Shown here piece by piece: positions 36,765 to 44,915 of a stretch of 64,000 bases of DNA. The notes beneath the pieces are model-generated. The model was not told where the DNA came from. It was given only the letters and a program-made list of their open reading frames with translations, and did not search any database. Origin of the DNA: Clostridia bacterium (lineage in GTDB: Bacteria > Bacillota > Clostridia > Christensenellales > CAG-917). The stretch covers positions 154,601-218,600 of the forward strand of contig JAFZVB010000004.1 in assembly GCA_017618055.1 (NCBI GenBank), written 5' to 3'. The stretch's first letter is position 1. Each line of letters opens with the position of its first letter. A program made the translations under genes and the position numbers.

Positions 36765-37891
36765 TTAAATTTGCTGTAATTGGAATAGGAAGAATGGGCT
36801 TTAGGCACGCATATAACCTTTATATGCATCATGTAACGGGTGCTAAACTTGTTGCAGTATGTGATATCTCTCCAGATGCAAGAAAGAAGGCAGAGAAGTT
36901 TAAAGGTGTAGGTATATATGAAGACTACAAAGATATGTGTGTTAAAGAGAAACTAGACGCAGTATTAATAGCAACCCCACATTATTCTCATCCAGAAATT
37001 GCACAGTATACAATACAGAAAGGTATAAATACCTTAATTGAGAAACCTGTCTCCGTTACAACTAAGGATGCAAAGGAACTCATACAATGCGCTGGAAAGG
37101 TTCCAGATATAAAGGTTGGGGTAAGTTTCAACCAAAGAAGTAACAGGATGTACAAGTATGCTAAGAAGCTTATATCTAGTGGTAAGATGGGAGAGATTCA
37201 AAGAGTTAATTTTACAGTAACCCATTGGTATAGATCTCAAGCATATTATGACCAAGGCGGATGGAGAGCAACATATGTTGGAGAAGGCGGTGGTTGTTTA
37301 ATTAACCAATGTGTACACCAAATAGATGCCCTTCTAAATATCATAGGCATGCCAAATTCTGTAACTGCTACAATGCATACAAGAGATAGAAATATTGCTG
37401 TAGAGAACGATGTAACAGCACTCCTTAAGTATGATAACTTTGAGTGTGTCTTTACAGCATCTACTCATGAGATTAAGGGAACAAACTGTCTAGAGATAGC
37501 CTGTGACAAAGGAAAATTAGTAATTGGTCCTACAGTTATGAAGATATATAAACACAAATCCGAGAAGGAAGTTAATGCCACAACCAAGTTTGGATATGGC
37601 GCTACACCATCCTTTAAAAGTTATAAAACATATGGCTTCTTTACAGGTCTTAAAGACCTAGCAGTAGGACAACAAGTAAGAGCAATAAGAGCATTTGTTA
37701 AAGAAATTAATGGCAAAGGAAAGCAACTTGCAACCCTTGAAGATGGACTAAATACTATGGAAATTATTAACGGAATATACCTATCTTCCTGGACAGAAAA
37801 AGAGATTGCATTGCCTATTGATGACGAGCAATATGCATTAGATTTAGAACATAAAAAACAAAGCGAAATTAATAAAAGTAAAGAGGAATAA
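36761..37891 (+). CDS. Gfo/Idh/MocA oxidoreductase A
   Basis: A 376-aa NAD(P)-dependent sugar oxidoreductase. The Rossmann motif GIGRMGFRHAYN is at the start, the catalytic EKPVSV near residue 95, and the C-terminal domain carries GGWRATYVGEGGGCLINQCVHQID with its conserved Gly-rich loop and active-site His (longer than quoted families need). Members oxidise or epimerise free sugars, inositols and glycosides at C-3. It is not part of the standard glucuronate pathway, yet overlaps kdgK by 4 bases. It is paralogous to the product of 38814-39965, and a TIM-barrel gene lies between the two. This set may modify a uronic-acid glycoside before the hexuronate genes act. Confidence 0.88.
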   Translation: MIKFAVIGIGRMGFRHAYNLYMHHVTGAKLVAVCDISPDARKKAEKFKGVGIYEDYKDMCVKEKLDAVLIATPHYSHPEIAQYTIQKGINTLIEKPVSVTTKDAKELIQCAGKVPDIKVGVSFNQRSNRMYKYAKKLISSGKMGEIQRVNFTVTHWYRSQAYYDQGGWRATYVGEGGGCLINQCVHQIDALLNIIGMPNSVTATMHTRDRNIAVENDVTALLKYDNFECVFTASTHEIKGTNCLEIACDKGKLVIGPTVMKIYKHKSEKEVNATTKFGYGATPSFKSYKTYGFFTGLKDLAVGQQVRAIRAFVKEINGKGKQLATLEDGLNTMEIINGIYLSSWTEKEIALPIDDEQYALDLEHKKQSEINKSKEE

Positions 37892-37894
37892 AAA

Positions 37895-38809
37895 ATGGCA
37901 AAATTTACAATATCAGGGTTTTATGATGAAGTTTCGGGTGATTTAAATACCCAAATTGCTGAAATCAAGAAATTAGGAGAGAGTTATCTTTGTCCTAGAA
38001 CTGTTAACGGAAAGAGCATTGCAGACTTCACTGCAGAAGAGTTCAAAAGAGACATTAAACCTATCCTAGATAAGGAAGGAATCAAGTTCTCATCCATAGG
38101 TTCACCAATTGGTAAAGTTAACATTGATGACGAAGCTGGATTTGAAAAGCAAAAGAAACAACTTAAGGAATTAGTTGGGATTGCAAAGATGATGGATTGC
38201 AAATACATAAGAGCATTTTCATTCTTCTATGGAGATAAGGATCCAGATTCTTGTTTTGATACAGTCCTTGCTAAGACCAAACAATTTATGGAGATTATTA
38301 AAGGTAGTGGTGTTAAGTTCATGCATGAAAACGAGAAGTTCATTTACGGAGACGTTCCAGAAAGAGTTTTAAAACTTTACAATGCAATTAATGATGAAGA
38401 CTTCGTTCTTTGCTTTGACGCAAGTAACTATGTCCAATGCGATGTAAAGCCAAACGAGGCTTTTGATATGCTCAAGGATTATACAGTATATTACCACATC
38501 AAAGATTGCTCTAAGTACAAAGTAGAAGTTCCAGTTGGCACAGGTGAAGGTTGTTATGACTATATCTTTGCTCAACTTAAGGAAAGAAACTATGAGGGTT
38601 TTGTAACAATGGAACCACACACGTGGAAATATGCAATCTTCAAGTTGCCAGTATATTGCATCCCATTCATGCCTTTAATTAAGAAGGATTACTTCAAGGC
38701 ATTTAGAGGAGTAGACAAAGCAATGCATGTATGTCCACTTAGAAAAGTATCTAGACAAACTGTATTTGAATGGCAATACAATAACCTTAAAAAATTAATA
38801 GAGGGGTAA
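37895..38809 (+). CDS. xylose-isomerase-like TIM-barrel protein (sugar isomerase/epimerase) 1
   Basis: A 304-aa member of the AP-endonuclease-2/xylose-isomerase-like TIM-barrel superfamily. Metal-site segments are visible: HENEKFIYGD (near residue 142), FDASNYVQC, YYHIKDCSK and FVTMEPHTW. Members act as isomerases, epimerases, inosose dehydratases or, in some bacteria, as lyases on 3-keto-glycosides formed by Gfo/Idh enzymes. It lies between two Gfo/Idh genes with gaps of 3 and 4 bases, so the three should act on one substrate. The specific reaction is not decidable from sequence. Confidence 0.82.
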   Translation: MAKFTISGFYDEVSGDLNTQIAEIKKLGESYLCPRTVNGKSIADFTAEEFKRDIKPILDKEGIKFSSIGSPIGKVNIDDEAGFEKQKKQLKELVGIAKMMDCKYIRAFSFFYGDKDPDSCFDTVLAKTKQFMEIIKGSGVKFMHENEKFIYGDVPERVLKLYNAINDEDFVLCFDASNYVQCDVKPNEAFDMLKDYTVYYHIKDCSKYKVEVPVGTGEGCYDYIFAQLKERNYEGFVTMEPHTWKYAIFKLPVYCIPFMPLIKKDYFKAFRGVDKAMHVCPLRKVSRQTVFEWQYNNLKKLIEG

Positions 38810-38813
38810 GAAT

Positions 38814-39965
38814 ATGGATAAAGTAAGATTCGGTATTGTTGGCTTAGGTAAACAAGGAACTTTTTACACAAAGTTATTCCAAAAAGGCAAGTCTGTTCTA
38901 AAGGGAGCAGAACTCACAGCTGTTTGTGATGTTTTAGAAGACAGAAGAAAGTATGCAGAGGAAAATTTAAAAGGTGTAAAAGTATTTAGTGACTACAACG
39001 AGATGTTCAAGAGTGGTCTTATAGATGCTGTCATGATCGAAACACCACACTATTTCCATTCCGAAATAGCAATTGCAGCTTTTGAGGCAGGTCTAAACGT
39101 TCTTTGTGATAAACCAGCTGGAGTATATACAAGACAAGTAGAGGAGATGAACAAGGTTGCAGAAGAGCATCCTAACCAATTATTTGGTATGATGTTCAAC
39201 CAAAGAACAAATCCTTTATATATAAAAGCCAAAGAAATCATAGAAAGTGGCGAACTTGGAAACCTCAAGAGAATAGTTTGGATTATTACAAACTGGTATA
39301 GACCAAAAGCATATTATGCACAAGGTGGCTGGAGAGGCACTTGGTGGGGAGAAGGTGGTGGAGTTTTAATAAACCAATGTCCACACCAACTAGACTTGTT
39401 CACATGGCTTGCAGGACTTCCAGTTTCCGTTATGGCAACAACCTCTACAGTAGGTAGAGCAATCAATGTAGAAAATGACGTCACAGCATATTGCAAGTTT
39501 GCAAATGGTGCAACAGGTGTATTCATTACCTCCACCCATGATGCCCCAGGAACAAATAGGTTAGAAATAACTGGAGATGGTGGAAAGATTGTCATAGAAA
39601 ATGGCAAGTTAGTATTCACTAAAAACGAAAAAATGGAACCAGAATTCAGTGAGACAAATACTGTATTTATGGGCTCACCAAAGACCAAGAAGATTACATA
39701 TAGAGGTTGGGGACACTATTTACAATTCAAGAAGTACCCACCACAACACCTTGGAATTATCAAGAATTACACAGACGTTCTTCTAAAGAAGACAGATAAG
39801 TTTATGGCACCAGGAAAAGAAGGCATTATTGGATTAACATTTAGTAATGCAATACATCTTTCTGGATGGACAAACAAAGAAGTAAAGATTCCTTTTGACA
39901 CAGCAGAATACGAGGCCGAACTTGAAAAGAGAAAGGAAGAAGAAAAAATCAAATCAGCAAAGTAA
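38814..39965 (+). CDS. Gfo/Idh/MocA oxidoreductase B
   Basis: A 383-aa NAD(P)-dependent oxidoreductase, paralog of the protein at 36761-37891. It has GIVGLGKQGTFY, the catalytic CDKPAGVYTRQ, and the C-terminal GGVLINQCPHQLDLFTWLAG with the active-site His. The last 25 residues are a charged Lys/Glu tail. The two paralogs share the layout NWYRPKAYYAQGGW versus HWYRSQAYYDQGGW, so they probably bind similar sugars, perhaps as an oxidising and a reducing partner. AGGGG precedes the ATG. Confidence 0.87.
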   Translation: MDKVRFGIVGLGKQGTFYTKLFQKGKSVLKGAELTAVCDVLEDRRKYAEENLKGVKVFSDYNEMFKSGLIDAVMIETPHYFHSEIAIAAFEAGLNVLCDKPAGVYTRQVEEMNKVAEEHPNQLFGMMFNQRTNPLYIKAKEIIESGELGNLKRIVWIITNWYRPKAYYAQGGWRGTWWGEGGGVLINQCPHQLDLFTWLAGLPVSVMATTSTVGRAINVENDVTAYCKFANGATGVFITSTHDAPGTNRLEITGDGGKIVIENGKLVFTKNEKMEPEFSETNTVFMGSPKTKKITYRGWGHYLQFKKYPPQHLGIIKNYTDVLLKKTDKFMAPGKEGIIGLTFSNAIHLSGWTNKEVKIPFDTAEYEAELEKRKEEEKIKSAK

Positions 39966-39988
39966 AACAAAACAAAAGGAGATAAATT

Positions 39989-41554
39989 ATGAGCGACACT
40001 TCAAATCAAAGTTACATCGCTAGAGCTAGTGGCTTGAAGGGAAAAGACTATGTTGCGTATGCATTGGGCGACACAGGTTGTTGCTTGGCATTCGGTTTAG
40101 TAACCACATTATTGCAACGTTTCTACACAGACGTATTATTGTTACACCCACTATTCATTATGATTATGTTCGTTGTAGCAAGAGTATGGGACGCAGTTAA
40201 TGACCCAATTATGGGAAGAATCTGTGATACCATTAAACCATCCAAATGGGGCAGATATCGTCCTTGGTTCTTATATGGTGGTATCCCACTCGCTATTTCA
40301 GCAGTCTTAATGTTCATTAAGTGGCCAGGATTCGGTACTGTAAAAGGAGACATTGGCGTATCTGTATATGCAACAATAACATATATCTTATTCGGTATGT
40401 GTTATACAGTTATCCAAATTCCATATGGCTCACTTGCATCCGTTGTTACATTGGATGACAAAGAAAGATCCAAACTCTCCATTTGGAGAAGTGTAGGTGC
40501 AGCAGTTGGTTCAATGCCTGTTATGTTAATATCTATGTTTGCATTCTCTGAATCTGGTGTTAACTACACAATTACTATTATAGGTGTTGGTGTTATGGCA
40601 GCAGCTTCTCTTGCAATGCTATTATTAGCATTCTTTGGGAATAGAGAAAGAGTTAAGGCTCAACCTGTTACTCCAGAAAAGGGTGCCACACTTAAGGCAT
40701 TCAAGAAACTCTTTAAGAGCAAGTCTATGGTTGCAGTATCTCTTGCAAGTATGTTATTGCTCGCAGGACAAATGTTTATCCAAAGCTTCTATTCATACCT
40801 TATTAACTACTACTTTGGAAAGGGTGGTATCTGGACAATGCTTCCAACAGTACTCACATACTTACCAATGGCAGTATTAATGTTCTTCACACCTAAACTT
40901 GTTAGAAAGTTTGGAAAGAAAGAAGTATCTGGTATAGGTATAGTTATTGCAGCAGTTGCAAACCTTGCAATGTTCTTACTCTTATTCATGGGCAAAGGCA
41001 ATGCTACACTCTATATCTTCATGGTATTCTGTCTCATTAGCGGTATTGGTCTTAACTTCTTCGTATTACAAGTTTGGGCCATGGCAGCAGACTCTATTGA
41101 TGAAATTGAAATCAAGACTGGATCTAGAGATGATGGTACAGCATATTCCTTCTTTATGTTCTTTAGAAAACTCGGACAAGTTATTGCAGCAGTTGCAGTT
41201 AACGGAACACTTCTTGCTATGAACTACTATGAGTCCATTGAGGCAACAGGAACACCAAGTTTCAGCGAAGGACAGTTAAAGATTATGTTCATTCTTGCAA
41301 CTGTAATTCCAGCAGCAATGTTCGGTGTAATGGCAATTATACTATTAATAGTATATCCATTAGGAAAGAAGAAGGTTGCACAATTACAGATAGACAAGGA
41401 AGCAAAACTTAAAGCAGCAGCAGAAGCTGGAGAAATTGAGATTGATTCAACTGTAGTTGTGGAAGAAGCAGTTGAAGAAACCCCACAAGAAGAAACTACA
41501 GAGGAAACCCAAGAGGAACCTGTTGTAGAAGAAGAAAAGAAAGACGAGGAATAA
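39989..41554 (+). CDS. GPH-family (glycoside-pentoside-hexuronide) sugar:cation symporter
   Basis: A 521-aa MFS-type transporter with about twelve helices. Family features are YALGDTGCCLAFGLVTTLLQ near the start, ARVWDAVNDPIMGRICD (loop 2-3 motif), SKWGRYRPW and the loop 10-11 region with GSRDDGTAYSFF. The family includes MelB, UidB and the sulfosugar permeases YihO/YihP. It is the obvious importer for this island and most likely carries a hexuronide or related glycoside with a cation. The C-terminal ~70 residues are acidic and Glu/Thr-rich, longer than usual. AGGAG precedes the ATG, and the next gene starts 1 base after its stop. Confidence 0.92.
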   Translation: MSDTSNQSYIARASGLKGKDYVAYALGDTGCCLAFGLVTTLLQRFYTDVLLLHPLFIMIMFVVARVWDAVNDPIMGRICDTIKPSKWGRYRPWFLYGGIPLAISAVLMFIKWPGFGTVKGDIGVSVYATITYILFGMCYTVIQIPYGSLASVVTLDDKERSKLSIWRSVGAAVGSMPVMLISMFAFSESGVNYTITIIGVGVMAAASLAMLLLAFFGNRERVKAQPVTPEKGATLKAFKKLFKSKSMVAVSLASMLLLAGQMFIQSFYSYLINYYFGKGGIWTMLPTVLTYLPMAVLMFFTPKLVRKFGKKEVSGIGIVIAAVANLAMFLLLFMGKGNATLYIFMVFCLISGIGLNFFVLQVWAMAADSIDEIEIKTGSRDDGTAYSFFMFFRKLGQVIAAVAVNGTLLAMNYYESIEATGTPSFSEGQLKIMFILATVIPAAMFGVMAIILLIVYPLGKKKVAQLQIDKEAKLKAAAEAGEIEIDSTVVVEEAVEETPQEETTEETQEEPVVEEEKKDEE

Positions 41555-41555
41555 T

Positions 41556-42317
41556 ATGAGATACGGCATCCAGTTATATTCCTTAAGACAATATTTAAAA
41601 TCTGACGAAGATTATCGTGAGGTATTTAAACGTTGCAACGAAATGGGTGCCGAAACAGTTCAGTTGTCCGTAACAGCAGGACATCCATATAATGCTGAAC
41701 TTATAAAAGAGTTAGTTAAGGAGAGTGGATTGAGCGTTTGTTCAACTCATTCTCCTTTTTCTCGTATAGTAAATGATTTAGATAACCTTGCACTAGAACA
41801 TTTATCTTTTGATTGCCACGAGATAGGAATTGGCATGATGCCAGGTGAGTATAGAAAGAACCATTATGAAAAACTAGATGATTTCATAGCAGAACTCAAC
41901 AGGGCAGCAGAAAGATTAAAGCAATACAATATTTCAGTTGCATATCATAATCATTGGTTTGAATGGGATGATACAAAAGAAGGCAAGGTAATAGAAAGAT
42001 TAATAAATAATACATCTAAAGATGTAAACTTTATTCCAGACACATTCTGGATTAAATTTGCTGGTGAAGAACCAATAGAGTTTTTAAAGAAAGTTAGTGG
42101 TAGAGTACAAACACTACATTTAAAAGATTACAAAAAGACATTAGGACTTCCTATATTTAGAGCTGTTGGCAAAGGAATATTAGATTTTAAAGAAATAATA
42201 AAGACAGCAGAAGATATAGGAGTACAAAATAGTGTTGTTGAATTAGATTTATCTCCAAAACCATATATGAGCTTGGAGTTTAGTTTTGATTATATTAATA
42301 AGAACTTAAAGTCGTGA
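41556..42317 (+). CDS. xylose-isomerase-like TIM-barrel protein (sugar isomerase/epimerase) 2
   Basis: A 253-aa protein of the same broad TIM-barrel superfamily as 37895-38809 but distant from it. Metal-site segments are VAYHNHWFEWDD (near residue 130), FIPDTFWIKFAG, TLHLKDYK and SVVELDLSPKP. It follows the transporter gene by 1 base and closes the hexuronate operon. It may be a second isomerase, epimerase or lyase for the same glycoside. Its stop codon lies inside the first copy of a palindrome family (42314-42338). Confidence 0.82.
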   Translation: MRYGIQLYSLRQYLKSDEDYREVFKRCNEMGAETVQLSVTAGHPYNAELIKELVKESGLSVCSTHSPFSRIVNDLDNLALEHLSFDCHEIGIGMMPGEYRKNHYEKLDDFIAELNRAAERLKQYNISVAYHNHWFEWDDTKEGKVIERLINNTSKDVNFIPDTFWIKFAGEEPIEFLKKVSGRVQTLHLKDYKKTLGLPIFRAVGKGILDFKEIIKTAEDIGVQNSVVELDLSPKPYMSLEFSFDYINKNLKS

Positions 42318-42338
42318 AGTCACAATTTGTGACATCAC
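42314..42338. repeat. palindrome copy 1, downstream of the ORF6N gene
   Basis: A 25-bp palindrome with core GTCACAA-T-TTGTGAC and outer arms GTGA/TCAC separated by one A-A mismatch. The core is identical to the copy inside the ORF6N gene (43111-43135). It overlaps the TGA of the preceding gene. There is no T-run, so it is not a normal terminator. Confidence 0.7.
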
Positions 42339-42376
42339 CAATTTGCGGTAAAAATCCTTGACCACAAAATAAAAGT

Positions 42377-43351
42377 TTACAATTCCAAATCGTCATTTTT
42401 TAACAACTCTTCTATTAAAGGACGATAGAACGAAGAAGTTTCTATTCTGACTATTGATGATATGCTATTACCAGCGTCTTTGCTTGATGCTCCACATTGG
42501 AACAATTCTTCGTTTTTAGTTTTGCAATCTATATAGATATATCTATCATGATAAGGTCTACAAGTTTTCTTTATTGTAATTGACAAGCCAGTATCATTAA
42601 TAAAATCTTTTATCCAAGTTGAAGTTAATGAATTTTTAGCTTTATTATCTGTAAAGATTGTAATTTTAACCTTGGGGTTGCAAACTTTTAATAATAGAAG
42701 TGTTTTGATATCAATGTAATTGTCGATAATGTATATTGTATGTTTAGCCTTTCTATATATCTCTTGATGTGCAACATCAGCTTCTAGTCTTTGTCCATCC
42801 AAGAATAGAAAATGGTTATATGTTGTTGGATCGATAAAGTTTTCCATAACCATATTCAATTGATTTTCAAGATTATCTATACGATTTGAATTGTTTTTTA
42901 TTAAATCAACCAATTTAATAGTTTCATAGCTTGGCAGAAGATTGTTTGTACTCATCACATAATCTTTGATTTGTTTAAAAGTTCTAATCAAAGAAATGCT
43001 TTGTTTTGTGGCCAATTCGCCCTTTAAGACAGTCATCAACATATAGATTCCTTGTTCTGTAAATGCATAAGGAAGATATCCTCTGCCACCAGCGCCTTGA
43101 GCCCATAGAGCAGTGGTCACAATTTGTGACCTCTGCAAAGAAACAACTTCCTCTTTTGTTAACTGAAAGCGAAAATCAACTGGAAATTTGTCTATGTTTC
43201 TTTGAACTTGTTGGTTAAAACTTTTAGTTGTATATCCATATATTCCGGCTAACTCAAAATCCAACATCACTTTTTGTCCACGAATTTCGTATATCATAGA
43301 TTCGATGGTATCTTTGTTTAATTCTTTTAGAATAATATCTTTTTCTTCCAT
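42377..43351 (-). CDS. ORF6N DNA-binding domain protein with C-terminal HKD-like domain
   Basis: A 324-aa protein. Residues about 15-110 match the ORF6N (KilA-N-like) DNA-binding domain found in phages and bacteria: IRGQKVMLDFELAGIYGY, FQLTKEEV, RSQIVT, LPYAFTEQGIYML. A helical linker follows. The C-terminal part (about 178-315) resembles a phospholipase-D-like domain: YIIDNYIDIKTLLLL, then H268-x-R-x4-D275 (an HKD variant), then CGASSKDAG. From memory this two-domain layout recurs widely in bacteria without a known function. It is flanked by three hairpins upstream, one inside its own coding sequence and one downstream. A strong AAGGAGAAAA precedes the ATG. It may bind or process these palindromes. 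Confidence 0.82.
   Translation of the reverse strand: MEEKDIILKELNKDTIESMIYEIRGQKVMLDFELAGIYGYTTKSFNQQVQRNIDKFPVDFRFQLTKEEVVSLQRSQIVTTALWAQGAGGRGYLPYAFTEQGIYMLMTVLKGELATKQSISLIRTFKQIKDYVMSTNNLLPSYETIKLVDLIKNNSNRIDNLENQLNMVMENFIDPTTYNHFLFLDGQRLEADVAHQEIYRKAKHTIYIIDNYIDIKTLLLLKVCNPKVKITIFTDNKAKNSLTSTWIKDFINDTGLSITIKKTCRPYHDRYIYIDCKTKNEELFQCGASSKDAGNSISSIVRIETSSFYRPLIEELLKNDDLEL
43111..43135. repeat. palindrome copy 2, inside the ORF6N gene
   Basis: A 25-bp near-perfect palindrome (11 of 12 arm positions) with core GGTCACAA-T-TTGTGACC. On the coding strand it spells codons 73-80, including the family-conserved RSQIVT. Its outer CAGAGGTC arm matches copy 5 at 43541-43565. Confidence 0.75.
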
Positions 43352-43444
43352 AATTTTTCTCCTTAAGTGTATTTGATTTTATATATAGTTTAACACTGTC
43401 AATGTTCCAAAAATGGTACATTGCAAAAGAAGATAATAAATAAT

Positions 43445-43565
43445 CGGGGTCAATTTTTTCGACCTCGCTAAAGCAATTATGATGTTATTAAAATAGACAT
43501 TTTCGTGAGGTGAATTTTTTGCACCTCATAATATTATAGTCAGAGGTCAAAAATTTCGACCTCTG
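43445..43565. repeat. array of three related hairpins upstream of the ORF6N gene
   Basis: Three hairpins with 9-nt AT-rich loops: 43445-43467 (CGGGGTC/GACCTCG), 43506-43528 (TGAGGTG/CACCTCA) and 43541-43565 (CAGAGGTC/GACCTCTG). The middle one has exchanged a C-G pair for G-C against the others, so pairing is conserved. The consensus is GAGGTC-N9-GACCTC. Together with 42314 and 43111 there are five copies in 1.25 kb and none found elsewhere in the window by eye. Confidence 0.75.
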
Positions 43566-43575
43566 CCAAAAAGTG

Positions 43576-44793
43576 TTATTCCCAAATATAAGTGTCAGTC
43601 TTTTTCTTATATGGATTCCATGTTTTATATGGTTCTATGTTAGGATTACCTGTGCGAGCAAGTGCAGAGAATCTATCTACCATTTCATTGGAGATATCAA
43701 AGTCATGTTGTTCCATAGGTCTCCAAGATAAACCTAAACTTCCTAGTGCATACCATACATCACAAGTATGGAATGAAGCCTCATCTGGAGGGAGTAGTCT
43801 GTTAAATTCAAATATGTAAGCAGGGAAGCCTTTCTTCCTTTGAATCCTACAGAACTTCCTTGCCATATGTCTAAGTATTGGAGGAGGTAAGTCCTTTTTT
43901 ACCATACCAAAGATTACAGGAACATCTGTTATATATTTTTTGGATTTAAGAAATTCACCATCTAAAACAATCTTTGTTTCCAAAGCTTTTCCAACTAAAT
44001 GCTTTGTTCTCCAAGGTTCCCAAATCTGTTGCGCTGGCATTTGTTTGTATTCTTCAAAGGATGTAGCACCAGCTTCTTTTTCTAATTTCTTCCAATATCT
44101 ATGATTTGGTTTTGTAATGGCAAAGAAAGGTTTTCTTATACCACCACCAGAAAGCATAATTGCACCTTTAATCTTTCCTTTTAGTTGCTCTGTGCATATT
44201 AGAGTTTGGATACTCATTGCTCCAGCACTTTGTCCCATAAGGATAATATGAGATGGATCTCCTCCAAAGGAGGAAATGTTGTGTATAACCCATTCAATAG
44301 CTGTGTATTGGTCCATAATATGGAAGTTTCCGTTGCAATGTTCTCCATCTGCAAAAGAACCAAAAATATTAAGACGGTAATTAATAGTTACACAAATAAC
44401 ACCTCTCTTGCAGTATGCCGAACCATCAAAGTGGGTTTCGTTAATACTACCTCCAGTAAAACTACCACCATGGATATAAATTAAAACAGGGCAGTTCTTG
44501 GCATCTTTTGGTTGGAATATATTAAGTATCTGGCAATCTTCAGAGTATTTAAATTCTTGTCCAACTCTAAATTCTTTATAAAAGAATCTATGTTCTTCAT
44601 TCCAATATGCCCTCATTTGTGGACAGCAGACTCCTTGCTTAGTTGCATCTATATCTGTATCAAAATGAGTTATTTCAACAGGATTTTCAAAACGTCCTGC
44701 TTTAGCATATGGAATAGCTCTAAATCTTGCGCCATATTCCATTTCTTCGCCAATAACATTGCCACATGGAGTGTTAATAGTGATTGTTCCCAT
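43576..44793 (-). CDS. type B carboxylesterase
   Basis: A 405-aa alpha/beta hydrolase of the carboxylesterase/cholinesterase family. It has the oxyanion-hole run PVLIYIHGGSFTGGS, the Cys near SEDCQILNIF, the nucleophile elbow GQSAGAMS and a late catalytic His candidate in HTCDVWYALG. The protein is shorter than typical type B esterases (about 500). I start it at the ATG at 44793, preceded by AGAGG; a TTG 30 bases upstream has no such site. No signal peptide is present, so it acts in the cytoplasm, perhaps removing acyl or aryl esters from imported plant glycosides. It is divergent from the serine-hydrolase gene. Confidence 0.88.
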   Translation of the reverse strand: MGTITINTPCGNVIGEEMEYGARFRAIPYAKAGRFENPVEITHFDTDIDATKQGVCCPQMRAYWNEEHRFFYKEFRVGQEFKYSEDCQILNIFQPKDAKNCPVLIYIHGGSFTGGSINETHFDGSAYCKRGVICVTINYRLNIFGSFADGEHCNGNFHIMDQYTAIEWVIHNISSFGGDPSHIILMGQSAGAMSIQTLICTEQLKGKIKGAIMLSGGGIRKPFFAITKPNHRYWKKLEKEAGATSFEEYKQMPAQQIWEPWRTKHLVGKALETKIVLDGEFLKSKKYITDVPVIFGMVKKDLPPPILRHMARKFCRIQRKKGFPAYIFEFNRLLPPDEASFHTCDVWYALGSLGLSWRPMEQHDFDISNEMVDRFSALARTGNPNIEPYKTWNPYKKKTDTYIWE

Positions 44794-44915
44794 TAAAAAC
44801 CTCTTATCATTAAAATAACACAATTATTATACAAGAAACTGTATGAGATATAAAGACATATTCTTTATTTAAATTATTTTTATAATTTGTTAAAATACGA
44901 AAAGGGGGTATTGCT

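Noticed and set aside
42314-42338. Rho-independent terminator after the hexuronate operon.
   Set aside because: There is no T-run after the stem, and the same core occurs inside the ORF6N coding sequence.
43445-43565. CRISPR-like array.
   Set aside because: Only three units, each itself a hairpin, with unequal spacing and no cas genes; better described as a palindrome family.
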